Notes: a model not told the origin generated them from the sequence alone. A DNA stretch of 64,000 bases from Selenobaculum gibii (GCF_030273445.1 NZ_CP120678.1:1837501-1901500), one strand, 5' to 3'. Positions 34,287 to 43,982 are shown, counted from the stretch's first letter. Made by a program: numbers and translations.

Positions 34287-35636
34287 TTAACCTTGTTCTT
34301 TTTTGACTACATCGGCAATTTCATGACAAATTCGATCAAGCTGTGGTTGGTCAGGTCCCTCTGCCATTACGCGAATTAAAGGTTCTGTACCAGATGCACG
34401 GACTAAAATACGTCCGGATTCACCAAGTTCTTCATCACCAGCCATTATCGCCGCTTTAATTTTTTCATTTGCTTCCCATCCAGCTTTATCTCCTACACGT
34501 ACATTTACCAACAATTGCGGATACCGTGTCATTACTCCGGCAAGCTCGGCAGATGTTTTGCCACTTCTTTTTACAGCTGAAACAAGCTGTAATGCCGTAA
34601 TAAGTCCATCACCAGTCGTAGAAAATTCACTAAAAATAATATGCCCAGATTGTTCTCCACCTAAATTGTAACCATTTTCCAACATATTCTCTAATACATA
34701 ACGATCACCAACTGCAGTGATTTCCAATTTACCACCATTTGCTTTAATCACTTGGTGCAATCCAATATTACTCATCACCGTTGTAACTAAAGTATTATCT
34801 TTTAGTGTACCCTGTTTTATTTTCTCTAAAGTACAAATTACCATGATCTGATCGCCATCAATCAATTGTCCTTTGTTATCTATAGCTAAACACCGATCGG
34901 CATCACCATCATGTGCAATTCCAATATCTGCTTTATGATCCAGTACCGCCTTTTGCAAACTTTCAATATGCGTTGAACCACAATTGTCATTGATATTCGT
35001 ACCATTCGGGCGGTCATGAATCACGATAACTTCCGCACCAAGTTGTCTAAATACAATGGGTGAAGTTTCATAAGACGCACCATTGGAACAGTCCATAACA
35101 ATTTTCATTCCGGCAAAACTATCTTTCACTGTATCAATCGCATAATCAATATATTCATTGATATACTCATGATGATACTCTACTTTTCCCACTTTATCCG
35201 CCAATGGGCGATAGTATGTATCATTTGTTTCCATCGTCCGTACAATTTCTTCTAATTCATCTTCTACAGCATCCGGTAATTTATAACCGCTTGCACCAAA
35301 AAACTTAATTCCATTATCATAATATGGATTATGTGATGCAGAAATCACGACACCTGCTTGCGCTTCCATTTTTCGAGTTAAAAAAGCTACTGCCGGCGTT
35401 GGCACTACACCAACAAGCACAGCTCTACCACCAGCACTACAAATACCTGCCGCTAATGCAGATTCAAACATTTTTCCTGAAATACGCGTATCACGCCCAA
35501 TAATAATTACTGGTTGCTTGTGCGTATGTTCACCGAAATAAACTGTAGCAGCTCGTCCTAAACGAAATGCTAATTCTGGCGTAAGCTCACGATTCGCTTC
35601 ACCACGTACCCCATCTGTTCCAAAAAGTCTAGCCAA
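34287..35636 (-). CDS. glmM: Phosphoglucosamine mutase
   Basis: Converts glucosamine-6-phosphate to glucosamine-1-phosphate. The 449 residues contain the phosphoserine loop VISASHNPYYDNGIK, metal loop HDGDADRC, GGEQSGH and the C-terminal VRASGTEPLIRV. TTG start at 35636 with GGGAG upstream. Product of the neighbouring CdaA-CdaR-GlmM complex: in Firmicutes GlmM binds and inhibits CdaA. Confidence 0.97.
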   Translation of the reverse strand: MARLFGTDGVRGEANRELTPELAFRLGRAATVYFGEHTHKQPVIIIGRDTRISGKMFESALAAGICSAGGRAVLVGVVPTPAVAFLTRKMEAQAGVVISASHNPYYDNGIKFFGASGYKLPDAVEDELEEIVRTMETNDTYYRPLADKVGKVEYHHEYINEYIDYAIDTVKDSFAGMKIVMDCSNGASYETSPIVFRQLGAEVIVIHDRPNGTNINDNCGSTHIESLQKAVLDHKADIGIAHDGDADRCLAIDNKGQLIDGDQIMVICTLEKIKQGTLKDNTLVTTVMSNIGLHQVIKANGGKLEITAVGDRYVLENMLENGYNLGGEQSGHIIFSEFSTTGDGLITALQLVSAVKRSGKTSAELAGVMTRYPQLLVNVRVGDKAGWEANEKIKAAIMAGDEELGESGRILVRASGTEPLIRVMAEGPDQPQLDRICHEIADVVKKEQG

Positions 35637-35689
35637 ATTTGTTTGCTCCCTTCAAATCACTCTATTCAATCTATTAAAATTATCTTGAT

Positions 35690-37294
35690 TTAAAACGACT
35701 TATATTTGCGAATTACAGCTAAAGCAGCATTTAATCCATCTAATGCTGCGCTCATAATTCCCCCTGCATACCCTGCACCCTCACCAATCGGATATAATCC
35801 CTCAGTACTAATAGATACATACTCTTTATCACGAATAATCCTGCATGGCGCTGACGAACGAGATTCAATGCCTGTCATTACTGCTGATGGATGATCAAAG
35901 CCTTTAATTTTCCGTCCAAAATCAGCCAATGCATGTTTTAATGTATCCGTAATAAAATTAGGCAAACACTCTCTTAAATCCACTGGAGTTACACCCGGAC
36001 AATAGGTTGGCTGAACAAGAAAATCTTTACTGCCACTTTTACCATTTAGAAAATCTCCAACTGTTTGCACTGGTGCAAAATAATTACTACCGGCACATTC
36101 AAACGCCAACTTCTCATATTTGCGTTGAAAAGCAATTCCATCTAAAACATCACTGCCAAAATCCTCTGGTCCAACGGTCACAAGTAACGCACTATTTGCC
36201 ACACCTGAATCACGTCTAAAGTTACTCATTCCATTCGTTACTACCTGATTGAATTCAGATGTCGCCGCTACAACTTCACCACCTGGACACATGCAAAAAG
36301 AATATGCACCACGATTTGTTTCTTTATCTTGATAAGTCAATGCATAATCTGCAACCGGTAGCCGCTCGTGTCCAGCTTCTTTTCCATACTGTACAGCATC
36401 AATAAAGTTTTGCGGATGCTCAATGCGCACACCTACAGCAAAAGGTTTTGCCTGCATCGCAACCCCTTTTTGATAAAGCATTTCATAAGTATCCCGTGCA
36501 CTATGACCGATTCCCAACATAAGCAGAGAACATTTTATCTGTGCATCCTGATTTACAACAACGCCACATACTCTACCTTCTTTGATTTCAACATCGGTAA
36601 CTTGTGCTTCAAATAACACTTCGCCGCCCAATTGGATAATCTTTTTTCTCAAGTTTTTTACCATGATTTTCAGCTTATCCGTTCCAATATGCGGTTTATG
36701 TAAATATTTAATCTCCGCTGGTGCGCCCGCTTCCACAAATAAGTTTAACACATCACGCATTTTACTATCATTTACGCGTGTCGTCAACTTACCGTCAGAA
36801 AAAGTCCCCGCACCACCTTCACCAAATTGCACATTCGATTGCTCCGATAGTTTTCCAGTTTGCCAAAACAGCTCAATATCGTCATTACGACGATCAACAT
36901 CTTTTCCCCGCTCCAATACCAACGGCTTATACCCATGCTGCGCTAAAGTAATCGCTGCTAAAAGTCCTGCTGGCCCAAGCCCCACAATGACAGGTCGCTC
37001 TTTTAAGCCAATATCACCATAATGAAGAACTTCTCTTTCTTTAGGTTCTACAATCGCGATATTTTTATCATTTTTTAATCTAGCTAAAACTTTTCTTTCC
37101 TCTACATCAACTTTTACATCCAATAAATACACAAAATAAATTGGACTGTTCTTTCTCCGCCGTGCATCAATAGCTTTACGCACAACAACCACCTCAAGTA
37201 CGACTTGAGGTGGTATTTTTAAACGTTTTGCTACTAATTCTTTTAAAGGAGAAACATCGTCAAACGGCACATTAAAATTATTTATGCGTAACAA
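35690..37294 (-). CDS. FAD-dependent dehydrogenase-like protein (COG2509)
   Basis: A 534-residue flavoprotein of unknown role. The N-terminal part (1-90) is a small basic domain. A Rossmann motif PVIVGLGPAGLLAAITLA follows at about residue 100, then ERGKDVDRRNDD, FGEGGAGTFSDGKL, CPGGEVVAA and a C-terminal PIGEGAGYAGGIMSAA. It matches COG2509 proteins common in Firmicutes. TTG start at 37294 (AAGGAGA upstream). It sits between cdaR and glmM, interrupting the usual cdaAR-glmM string. Confidence 0.85.
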   Translation of the reverse strand: MLRINNFNVPFDDVSPLKELVAKRLKIPPQVVLEVVVVRKAIDARRRKNSPIYFVYLLDVKVDVEERKVLARLKNDKNIAIVEPKEREVLHYGDIGLKERPVIVGLGPAGLLAAITLAQHGYKPLVLERGKDVDRRNDDIELFWQTGKLSEQSNVQFGEGGAGTFSDGKLTTRVNDSKMRDVLNLFVEAGAPAEIKYLHKPHIGTDKLKIMVKNLRKKIIQLGGEVLFEAQVTDVEIKEGRVCGVVVNQDAQIKCSLLMLGIGHSARDTYEMLYQKGVAMQAKPFAVGVRIEHPQNFIDAVQYGKEAGHERLPVADYALTYQDKETNRGAYSFCMCPGGEVVAATSEFNQVVTNGMSNFRRDSGVANSALLVTVGPEDFGSDVLDGIAFQRKYEKLAFECAGSNYFAPVQTVGDFLNGKSGSKDFLVQPTYCPGVTPVDLRECLPNFITDTLKHALADFGRKIKGFDHPSAVMTGIESRSSAPCRIIRDKEYVSISTEGLYPIGEGAGYAGGIMSAALDGLNAALAVIRKYKSF

Positions 37295-37315
37295 TAATCT
37301 AAATCTCCTTGTGCT

Positions 37316-38236
37316 TTATTTCTTTTCTGCAACATCAATCTCAACCTGAATTACATCATTTATTACGGTAATACCAATCGGCAGCTGTAATTTGATCTGC
37401 TTTTTCGTCAAGCCTTTGACATCTGCTAAACTAATTGGTTCTGTATATACAACTTCTAATGTATCAACCACACGTTGATCCCCATAGATATCAATCTTTA
37501 CTGGATTTAAGCGAACACCATGTAATACATAATTTGCCGCTAAATCATCTTTTACATTTGGCTTAATATCTACATATTTTTTATACAATCCTTTGACAAC
37601 AGATACATCGACTTTGACCACTGCTGGCGTTATTTGTACATCTGAGACTTCTTTTCCATCATTATTCACTGCAACCACTGGAACAGCAACGTTAAAGTCG
37701 CTGTCTCTACCAGATAAATTTAAATACCCAACAACCTTTGCTACTTCATGTATGGCATTACTTGGTCCTTCAATTCGAACCTTTTCAAATGCAGGAACTA
37801 CTTTTCCTATGGTCGCCCCAGATTCTAATGCTCCGGAAAAAGCAATTTCAACTGATACATCTTTCTGCACGATTTTGTCAATTTCAAAAATTGCACTTTC
37901 TGGCGATACAGTAACAACTTCAAATCCTTGTGGCAATGAAGTCTGTATTTTCATTGAATGCTTTCCTTCTGTAGCACCATTTAAATCAACATAAGCTTTA
38001 AAATCACGCTCTGTAGCCATAGCAAATAAACTTCGTGGACCTCTTATCTTTAACTTTACAGTCTCAACGGTTCGATTCACCACATAGCCATCAGCAGCAT
38101 TTTGTACTTCTAATGGCACAGTTATATTGCTATCAATCGCGGGATTCTGTTCATTCATCACAAAAAACCATAAAATAATAGCTACAATTAAAGCGATAAT
38201 TTTCGCAGCAACATTTCTATTTAACATATCCATCAT
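37316..38236 (-). CDS. cdaR: YbbR-repeat regulator of diadenylate cyclase
   Basis: A 306-residue membrane protein with one N-terminal helix (about residues 10-27, KIIALIVAIILWFFVM) and an extracytoplasmic chain of YbbR repeats (repeating motifs KIRGPRSLFA, VRIEGPSNAI, KIDIYGDQRV). CdaR modulates CdaA. The ATG at 38236 overlaps the cdaA stop by 4 bases with GGAGG upstream; the longer frame starts in cdaA. Confidence 0.92.
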   Translation of the reverse strand: MMDMLNRNVAAKIIALIVAIILWFFVMNEQNPAIDSNITVPLEVQNAADGYVVNRTVETVKLKIRGPRSLFAMATERDFKAYVDLNGATEGKHSMKIQTSLPQGFEVVTVSPESAIFEIDKIVQKDVSVEIAFSGALESGATIGKVVPAFEKVRIEGPSNAIHEVAKVVGYLNLSGRDSDFNVAVPVVAVNNDGKEVSDVQITPAVVKVDVSVVKGLYKKYVDIKPNVKDDLAANYVLHGVRLNPVKIDIYGDQRVVDTLEVVYTEPISLADVKGLTKKQIKLQLPIGITVINDVIQVEIDVAEKK

Positions 38237-39051
38237 TTCGAGTGCCTCCAATTAAACCAATCCATGATACTGGTTGGACGAGTCGTAAATAATGGTTTAA
38301 GATTTTGTTTCAGTTTTTCCGAATCAAGATGACGAGTCAATCTCCCACCTCTTGCAATAGAAATCGTTCCGGTTTCTTCACTTACAACTAACACAATTGC
38401 ATCCGATTGTTCCGTAATCCCAATCGCCGCCCGATGCCGAGTTCCGAGTTCCTTACTAAGTGTCCGATCATCTGTTAACGGCAACAAACAGCCTGCTGAT
38501 ATCATTCGATTGCCGCGAATAATTGCCGCGCCATCATGCAATGGTGTATTCGGAATAAAAACATTAATTAAAAATTCAGATGATACCAATCCATCAATTT
38601 GAATACCCGTTGCAATATAATCACTCAATATATTTTCGCGCTCTAAAACAATCAATGCACCAATTTTATTTTGCGCCAGCACCATGACCGCCTTATCCAA
38701 TTCGTTAACCAAAGATTTAGCTTCTTCTATATTTAAGAATACAGATTTACCAAATAATTTCCCCTGCCCTAAATGTTCCAAAGTTCGTCTAAGCTCTGGT
38801 TGAAAAACCAGCGGCAAAGCAACGAATACAAGCGTAACCGTTTTTTGCATTAACCAATAGATTACATTAAGACCTAGCCAATTGCTGACCATTGTAAGCA
38901 CCAAAAGAACTAAAAGCCCTTTCACTAAAGTGATTGCCCTAGTATCTTTTAGTAGCATATAAAGTTTATATAAAATAAACGCTACAATCAGAATATCAAC
39001 TATGTCAAGGAAGCTAATGGTTGAAATTAATCCTTTTAATTGTATTGGCAT
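38233..39051 (-). CDS. cdaA: Diadenylate cyclase CdaA
   Basis: Makes c-di-AMP from two ATP. The 272-residue protein has three N-terminal membrane helices (about 15-85) and a DisA_N catalytic domain with DGA in TPLHDGAAIIRG and GTRHRAAIG. ATG at 39051 with GAGGGG upstream. First gene of cdaA-cdaR-COG2509-glmM-glmS, linking c-di-AMP to cell-wall precursor supply. No c-di-AMP riboswitch is visible in its leader. Confidence 0.96.
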   Translation of the reverse strand: MPIQLKGLISTISFLDIVDILIVAFILYKLYMLLKDTRAITLVKGLLVLLVLTMVSNWLGLNVIYWLMQKTVTLVFVALPLVFQPELRRTLEHLGQGKLFGKSVFLNIEEAKSLVNELDKAVMVLAQNKIGALIVLERENILSDYIATGIQIDGLVSSEFLINVFIPNTPLHDGAAIIRGNRMISAGCLLPLTDDRTLSKELGTRHRAAIGITEQSDAIVLVVSEETGTISIARGGRLTRHLDSEKLKQNLKPLFTTRPTSIMDWFNWRHSK

Positions 39052-39260
39052 ATACAAAACCCCTCAACTTAGTGTTCATAAAAAGCTATTCTCTTTTTTA
39101 AGGGTAAAAACCTTTTTTGTTTTGCGATGTTTTTAGATAAATAAGAAAAATAAACCTTAATGCCTATAACACCCTATATATTCTACACCGAAAATATGTC
39201 AAATACAAACATTATGACTGCATTTTTCTAATATATCTTATTGTATCTAATTATTCATAA

Positions 39261-39299
39261 AAAATCCCCGAATCATGATTTTTTCAGTCATCGGGGATT
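39261..39299 (-). terminator. Terminator of ilvE
   Basis: Stem AATCCCCG/CGGGGATT (39263-39270 with 39292-39299) with an internal TGA/TCA extension, followed on the minus strand by TTTTTTAT. Confidence 0.85.
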
Positions 39300-39313
39300 C
39301 TCTTTCATCCTTA

Positions 39314-40387
39314 TTATAATTTTATAATTTCTTCAACAAAACCTAATGTATCTTTAACTTCACCGCTATGCAATCCCGTAATATGATCATACATCTTTTG
39401 CGTAAATGGACCTATTTTCCCATCATTGATAACCATCTTTTCGCCTTTATAATAAAGCTCACCTACAGGAGAAATTACAGCTGCTGTTCCTGATCCAAAT
39501 ACTTCTTCCAACTCGCCATTTTGATAAGCTTCATGTACTTCATCTATCGTAATACGACGTTCTGAGGTAGGTACACCCCACTCTTTTGCAACGGCTAAAA
39601 CAGTTTTGCGCGTAATACCTGAAAGGATACTGCCACAAAGTGCAGGTGTAACAATTTCACCTTTTATTTTAAATAGGATGTTCATTGATCCGACTTCCTC
39701 AATATACTTACGATGTACACCATCTAGCCATAACGTTTGATCATAGCCTTTTTCATGTGCAACAAGACCAGCATGTAAACTTGCCGCATAATTTGCCGGT
39801 GTTTTTGCCTCGCCTAATCCACCCGGAACAGCGCGTACATAAGTATCTTCAACCATAATTTTTACTGGATTAAATCCAGCAGCGTAATAAGCTGCTACCG
39901 GGGATAAAATAATCATCATTTTGTATGTAGCACTTACACTAACACCTAAATAAGGATCTGTTGCAAAAATAAATGGACGAATATATAAACTTGTTCCTTT
40001 TTTCGCTGGAACCCACTCTTTTTCAATTTCAATTAATTTTCTTAATCCTTGATGAACCGTTTCGACATCCACTTCTGGAATATCAAGAATACGTGCTGAA
40101 TTATTTAAACGATTAATATGGTCAAGCGGTCTAAAAATAACAATCCGATTGTCATGAGTACGAAAAGCTTTCATTCCTTCAAAAATTGCCTGCCCATAAT
40201 GAAGCGTACAATTTGCTGGGCTGACAGATATATCACGATATGGAACAATTCTTGGATCATGCCAACCTTGTTTTGGGTTATAATCCATTTCGAACATGTA
40301 GTCCGAAAACTCTTTGCCAAATCCAATTTTGGATACATCAGGTTTCTCTTTTAATGCAGCAGCCTGCTCAAATCTAATTTCAGCCAT
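39314..40387 (-). CDS. ilvE: Branched-chain amino acid aminotransferase
   Basis: Transfers amino groups between glutamate and branched-chain keto acids; PLP-dependent fold type IV. The 357 residues show HYGQAIFEGMKAFR, YIRPFIFATD, the PLP-Lys region GGLGEAKTPANYA, EVGSMNILF and SGITRKTVL. Single gene with its own terminator. ATG behind AAGGGG. Confidence 0.96.
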   Translation of the reverse strand: MAEIRFEQAAALKEKPDVSKIGFGKEFSDYMFEMDYNPKQGWHDPRIVPYRDISVSPANCTLHYGQAIFEGMKAFRTHDNRIVIFRPLDHINRLNNSARILDIPEVDVETVHQGLRKLIEIEKEWVPAKKGTSLYIRPFIFATDPYLGVSVSATYKMMIILSPVAAYYAAGFNPVKIMVEDTYVRAVPGGLGEAKTPANYAASLHAGLVAHEKGYDQTLWLDGVHRKYIEEVGSMNILFKIKGEIVTPALCGSILSGITRKTVLAVAKEWGVPTSERRITIDEVHEAYQNGELEEVFGSGTAAVISPVGELYYKGEKMVINDGKIGPFTQKMYDHITGLHSGEVKDTLGFVEEIIKL

Positions 40388-40817
40388 AAAAACATCCCCT
40401 TAACGCTAATTCAAAAGCTATCTCCGAATCCGTTTCAACTCTAGAAAATCCAGAAATATACTTAAATCTATAATTACTTATTATATTGCTCTAATTGTAT
40501 ACATGTCAAGCTTACAGTCAGTGTTTTCTGATTTATTTCTCTATTCTGTATCTTTAGTATTTAATATATAAACAAAGTTTTCCTCCCAGTGGATTTATTC
40601 GTAAGATTTTTTCCTACATTATCTAAATTTAGGAAGGATTTTTTGCTATTTTTGTAGAATAACCAATGATAAAGTCAATGATTTATTAAATAGCCCAAAG
40701 AAAAATGCAAATATTTGATTATTTTTATTTATTATGTAATCACATATCTTTTTGATTATTTTAAGTTCAAGTTATTATATCATTATTTAGATATGTGAAT
40801 TCTTTTTGTTTTCCCAA
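40388..40817. other. Divergent promoter region between ilvE and the prepilin operon
   Basis: Very AT-rich, about 430 bp. I find no coding region or RNA gene; ilvE and pilin promoters must lie here. Confidence 0.5.
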
Positions 40818-40833
40818 GAATGACCGGTCATTC
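40818..40833 (+). promoter_or_regulatory. 16-bp perfect palindrome, probable TetR-type operator
   Basis: GAATGACCGGTCATTC is a perfect palindrome 33 bases before the first prepilin gene. Its TGACCGGTCA centre is typical of TetR-family operators and stands out in the AT-rich flank. No TetR gene is in the window, so the regulator is elsewhere. Confidence 0.6.
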
Positions 40834-40865
40834 AAATTAATTTAATCCACTAGGAGGTAAATTCT

Positions 40866-41480
40866 TTGAATCAAATTAGTAAAAATCATGGTTTCATTTT
40901 AGTAGATGTACTAACAGCTGTTATTGTCATTAGTATTGCATTCATTTCTGTTCTTGGACTTTATATTATGGTTAGTAAAACAAATATTATGAATGACGAT
41001 GAAAAAACAGCGGTAATATTAGCACGTACGCAAATAAATTATTTAAAACAATATGAATATAGAGGTTTTGACCGATTAAATCTAAACTGGTGGAACATTT
41101 GTCCAGAAGTTTATAACCATCCTAGCAATCGAGCAAATGGGCAAGGAGAACATAAATACACTATAGAATGTACGGTTTTACCCGGATACGACTATATTAA
41201 TGAAACAACAAAATCTCAAATAATAGATAATAATGGCTATCCAATAAAAAGCGGCAATAAATCCTTAATTGAGTTAGCAGAGCAAAACAATCAAATTATA
41301 AGTATAAAAAATGTTGATGATACGCTTCCAACTTGTGAAATACCTAATGAAATTCTTTCTAAATTCGATATTGTTCCAATAAAAATCACGGTTACTTGGC
41401 AAGAAAATATTAACGGAAATTCGATAGATAGAAGTTATGAAGTCATAAAATATTTTCTCAGCAAGCCTCAAAATTTATAG
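40866..41480 (+). CDS. PilV-like minor prepilin
   Basis: A 204-residue protein with a class III prepilin leader: short basic N-terminus, then G|FILVDVLTAVIVISIAFISV as the membrane/polymerisation helix. The residue at +5 is Asp, not the usual Glu. The C-terminal domain is unassigned. TTG start at 40866 behind TAGGAGG. First of three coupled genes resembling PilV-PilW-PilX (or GspI-J-K) tip components, with no ATPase, platform or prepilin peptidase in the window. Confidence 0.75.
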   Translation: MNQISKNHGFILVDVLTAVIVISIAFISVLGLYIMVSKTNIMNDDEKTAVILARTQINYLKQYEYRGFDRLNLNWWNICPEVYNHPSNRANGQGEHKYTIECTVLPGYDYINETTKSQIIDNNGYPIKSGNKSLIELAEQNNQIISIKNVDDTLPTCEIPNEILSKFDIVPIKITVTWQENINGNSIDRSYEVIKYFLSKPQNL

Positions 41481-41492
41481 GAGGTCAACACT

Positions 41493-42032
41493 ATGCAGAA
41501 ACAAAAAGGATTTACCTTAATTGAATTGATGATTGGCATTTCTATTCTCACCATTATTCTTTCAATACTATTTTCAGTTTTTTCTTATTCGTATGCAACT
41601 AGTAGAAATCAACTCTCAAAACAATTTATTGAGACACAAGAAAAATTAATTCATCAAATATTGCAAGAAGAATTTAGAAATATGACTACAATTCAATTAC
41701 CCGCAAAAGGAATAAAAGATATAAATAAAAATGATGATGATCCTTTCCAAGACACTACTAATCAAACAACTTGTCAATATAGTACATCATCTGGAACTCA
41801 TCACATGCGCGAAGTCAATGCTTGCTTTATGGTCACAGATGCAAATGGTAATGAAATTCGTCGCACTCCAGAATGCATTGATATTACTCGCTCAACTCTG
41901 TTTACTGCCAGCTTTGAAGATCGTCGGTATATCCGCGTTCGAATGTTTCTCTTCGATCCTGATAATCCCAATTATCCAGCAGTCGAATATCAAGAAACTT
42001 TCTTCGCACCAAATGTGACAAGGGAGCCATAA
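41493..42032 (+). CDS. PilW/GspJ-like minor prepilin
   Basis: A 179-residue protein with a canonical prepilin leader, KG|FTLIELMIGISILTII (Glu at +5), and a globular domain containing two Cys-bearing stretches (TTCQYSTS, NACFMV, ECIDIT). It should be processed by PilD and join a pilus or secretion pseudopilus tip. ATG behind AGGAGG, 12 bp after the previous gene. Confidence 0.82.
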   Translation: MQKQKGFTLIELMIGISILTIILSILFSVFSYSYATSRNQLSKQFIETQEKLIHQILQEEFRNMTTIQLPAKGIKDINKNDDDPFQDTTNQTTCQYSTSSGTHHMREVNACFMVTDANGNEIRRTPECIDITRSTLFTASFEDRRYIRVRMFLFDPDNPNYPAVEYQETFFAPNVTREP

Positions 42033-42034
42033 TT

Positions 42035-43297
42035 ATGCTTAATAATAAAGGTTTTTCTACCGCCATTGCTTTAATTATTACAGCAATAATCCTTGCTGTA
42101 ATAGCAGGATTATTGCCAGCAGCAACAAATATGCTACATATGACAAAAATAGATCAAAACGGAGAAATCGCTCAAGCAGTAGCTGAAGCTGGTGCAAAAA
42201 GAGTTCTTGCCGAATTTTATGAAGACATTAATGATGACTTAACAATCCATGATTATAATATCCCGCAACGAGTTACAACTGATTCCGATTCTCCTATTTA
42301 TACTGCTACTTATACAACTACACATACCCATGCTTCCGGCACTAATAATTACACAATAATTTCTACAGGTAGATACAACAATAGTGAAAGAACCGTACGA
42401 GTAGATGTGCAAGCAAAAACAAAAGAAACTGCGGACTCATGGAATAGTTTTATGTATGATAAATTCTTTTTTGCTTTTGCTGAGGGTAAGATAGATTTAT
42501 TTGCCGGATTATGGGGAGGAAATATATATTCTAAATCCCATATTGATTTATTAATTTGTATTGCTTGGGAAGCTATGCCTATCTATGCTTGTCCAGAAAA
42601 TAATGTGCGAACAATATTAGGGCTGAGATCTCTAGATCCACAATCTAACCTTCTAATTAAAACCTATAATTATGTTAATAATGATGCAGGAATTTATAAC
42701 CTTCCTGATAGATACATTGAAAACGCTCGTAAATTAGCACCTGAATGGGCTAAGGATAGCAATGTATCGGTATCAACAGCTAACGGGAAAAAAACTTACA
42801 AATTATTGCGAGATAAAGTATATCCCCCTGGTGAACGACTTTATATTGATGGAAATTTAATCATTGATGGCGATATCTCCCGCGAATTTCTCTATTTAAC
42901 TTTGAAATTATCCCGCCCAGGTCAATTGGAAATTTTTGTAGACGGAGACCTTACAATACAAAATTCGGCTTGTATTGGCGATTATATAGAACAAAATCCA
43001 AATAAACAGATTCTATTAATTGTTCGAGGTAACGTTTTCGTTAATAAAAATGCTGGTCTTGATTATGTCACTTTGATTTCTTTTGGCAATATTACTTTTA
43101 AAAGTAGCGATGTTAATTTTTTTGGTGCTATGCAAGCTAAAGGAAATATTATTGCTGAACCTGTGCTTGGAAAGGTTGGCTCTATCTTAAAATATAAACG
43201 AAGTGCAATCAAACCATTTCGAGATATTGTAACGATAATTAACTCACCTCCAGGTAATGTCACACCTGCTGAATTTAAAATTTTAAGATGGCACTAA
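42035..43297 (+). CDS. PilX/GspK-like large prepilin with C-terminal beta domain
   Basis: A 420-residue protein beginning NNKG|FSTAIALIITAII: a prepilin-like helix without the +5 Glu, as in GspK/PilX tip subunits. The C-terminal half (about 260-400) has repeated hydrophobic-polar strands (YIDGNLIIDGDI, EIFVDGDLTIQ, LLIVRGNVFV, ISFGNITF), resembling a beta-helix or bactofilin-like fold. It starts 2 bp past the previous gene. Function inferred only from class and context. Confidence 0.75.
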   Translation: MLNNKGFSTAIALIITAIILAVIAGLLPAATNMLHMTKIDQNGEIAQAVAEAGAKRVLAEFYEDINDDLTIHDYNIPQRVTTDSDSPIYTATYTTTHTHASGTNNYTIISTGRYNNSERTVRVDVQAKTKETADSWNSFMYDKFFFAFAEGKIDLFAGLWGGNIYSKSHIDLLICIAWEAMPIYACPENNVRTILGLRSLDPQSNLLIKTYNYVNNDAGIYNLPDRYIENARKLAPEWAKDSNVSVSTANGKKTYKLLRDKVYPPGERLYIDGNLIIDGDISREFLYLTLKLSRPGQLEIFVDGDLTIQNSACIGDYIEQNPNKQILLIVRGNVFVNKNAGLDYVTLISFGNITFKSSDVNFFGAMQAKGNIIAEPVLGKVGSILKYKRSAIKPFRDIVTIINSPPGNVTPAEFKILRWH

Positions 43298-43304
43298 AAA
43301 GAAG

Positions 43305-43337
43305 CAGGCAGTCAAATCATTGACTGCCTGTTACTTT
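43305..43337. terminator. Bidirectional terminator after the prepilin operon
   Basis: Stem CAGGCAGTCAA/TTGACTGCCTG (43305-43315 with 43320-43330), T-runs on both strands, between convergent genes. Confidence 0.8.
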
Positions 43338-43982
43338 TTATTTCGTCGCTAATATATCACTATGAATTTTTAATATCTTTTGACCATACCCATTCCCAGG
43401 GATTGCCCATCTTCCATTTAAATCCGACCATGTTTTTGCTTTACCAAAATTGCGCGTAGTTTTTACCACATCATAACGTGGATCAACGATTGTTGCTTGT
43501 GGTTTTTTCGTTGTTGCATATGCCATAATATGTTGAATATGCGCTCTAACGCCAATTTGTGCCGATTTAAACCATGCACCTTTTACTCCACCGCCTATAG
43601 TACCTAATCCACAGTAATTATTTTGACCTGCCACCACTGATCCACCATAGCGGAAATAGCCAGTTTCTTGTAATGCTTGCGCAAAAGCAATATCCGGTCT
43701 GATTCCCTCGCGGTTTCCCTCTTCATAATAGTAATCTACTAATTGTTTAGGACTAACGGTAAGAGACGGTCTTGGATTAGATTTTAACAAGTATTTCAAA
43801 CATTGCTCTTTTGTTGCAATTGCATCCCCCATAATGGAATATTCCTTGCTATTATTGCCATAGTCTTTTGGCTTATCTACCCATACAAACGGTTTTGCAT
43901 TTGCAATCATACTAAATCCAGCAAAAACAAAAACAAAGGTCAAACAAACAATAGAAAATTTTTGTATGATCTTATTCTTCAT
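43338..43982 (-). CDS. Exported glucosaminidase-domain protein
   Basis: A 214-residue secreted protein with signal peptide (cleavage near ANA-KP). The glucosaminidase (GH73/PF01832) domain spans about 70-205: LVDYYYEEGNREGIRPDIAFAQALQETGYF carries the catalytic Glu in QETGYF, followed by NNYCGLG and RAHIQHIMAYA. It should cleave glycan strands of peptidoglycan. No wall-binding domain. Confidence 0.88.
   Translation of the reverse strand: MKNKIIQKFSIVCLTFVFVFAGFSMIANAKPFVWVDKPKDYGNNSKEYSIMGDAIATKEQCLKYLLKSNPRPSLTVSPKQLVDYYYEEGNREGIRPDIAFAQALQETGYFRYGGSVVAGQNNYCGLGTIGGGVKGAWFKSAQIGVRAHIQHIMAYATTKKPQATIVDPRYDVVKTTRNFGKAKTWSDLNGRWAIPGNGYGQKILKIHSDILATK

Noticed and set aside
36582-37022. 146-codon plus-strand open frame
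   Set aside because: Antisense shadow of the COG2509 flavoprotein gene, whose domain motifs are intact; no ribosome site.
37593-37994. 133-codon plus-strand open frame
   Set aside because: Antisense to cdaR, low-complexity Thr/Ser-rich translation typical of a shadow.
39052-39240. c-di-AMP (ydaO-type) riboswitch before cdaA
   Set aside because: No matching conserved blocks; region is simple AT-rich promoter sequence.
40866-43297. Complete type IV pilus or type II secretion locus
   Set aside because: Only prepilin-like genes are present; no ATPase, platform, secretin or peptidase lies in the window.
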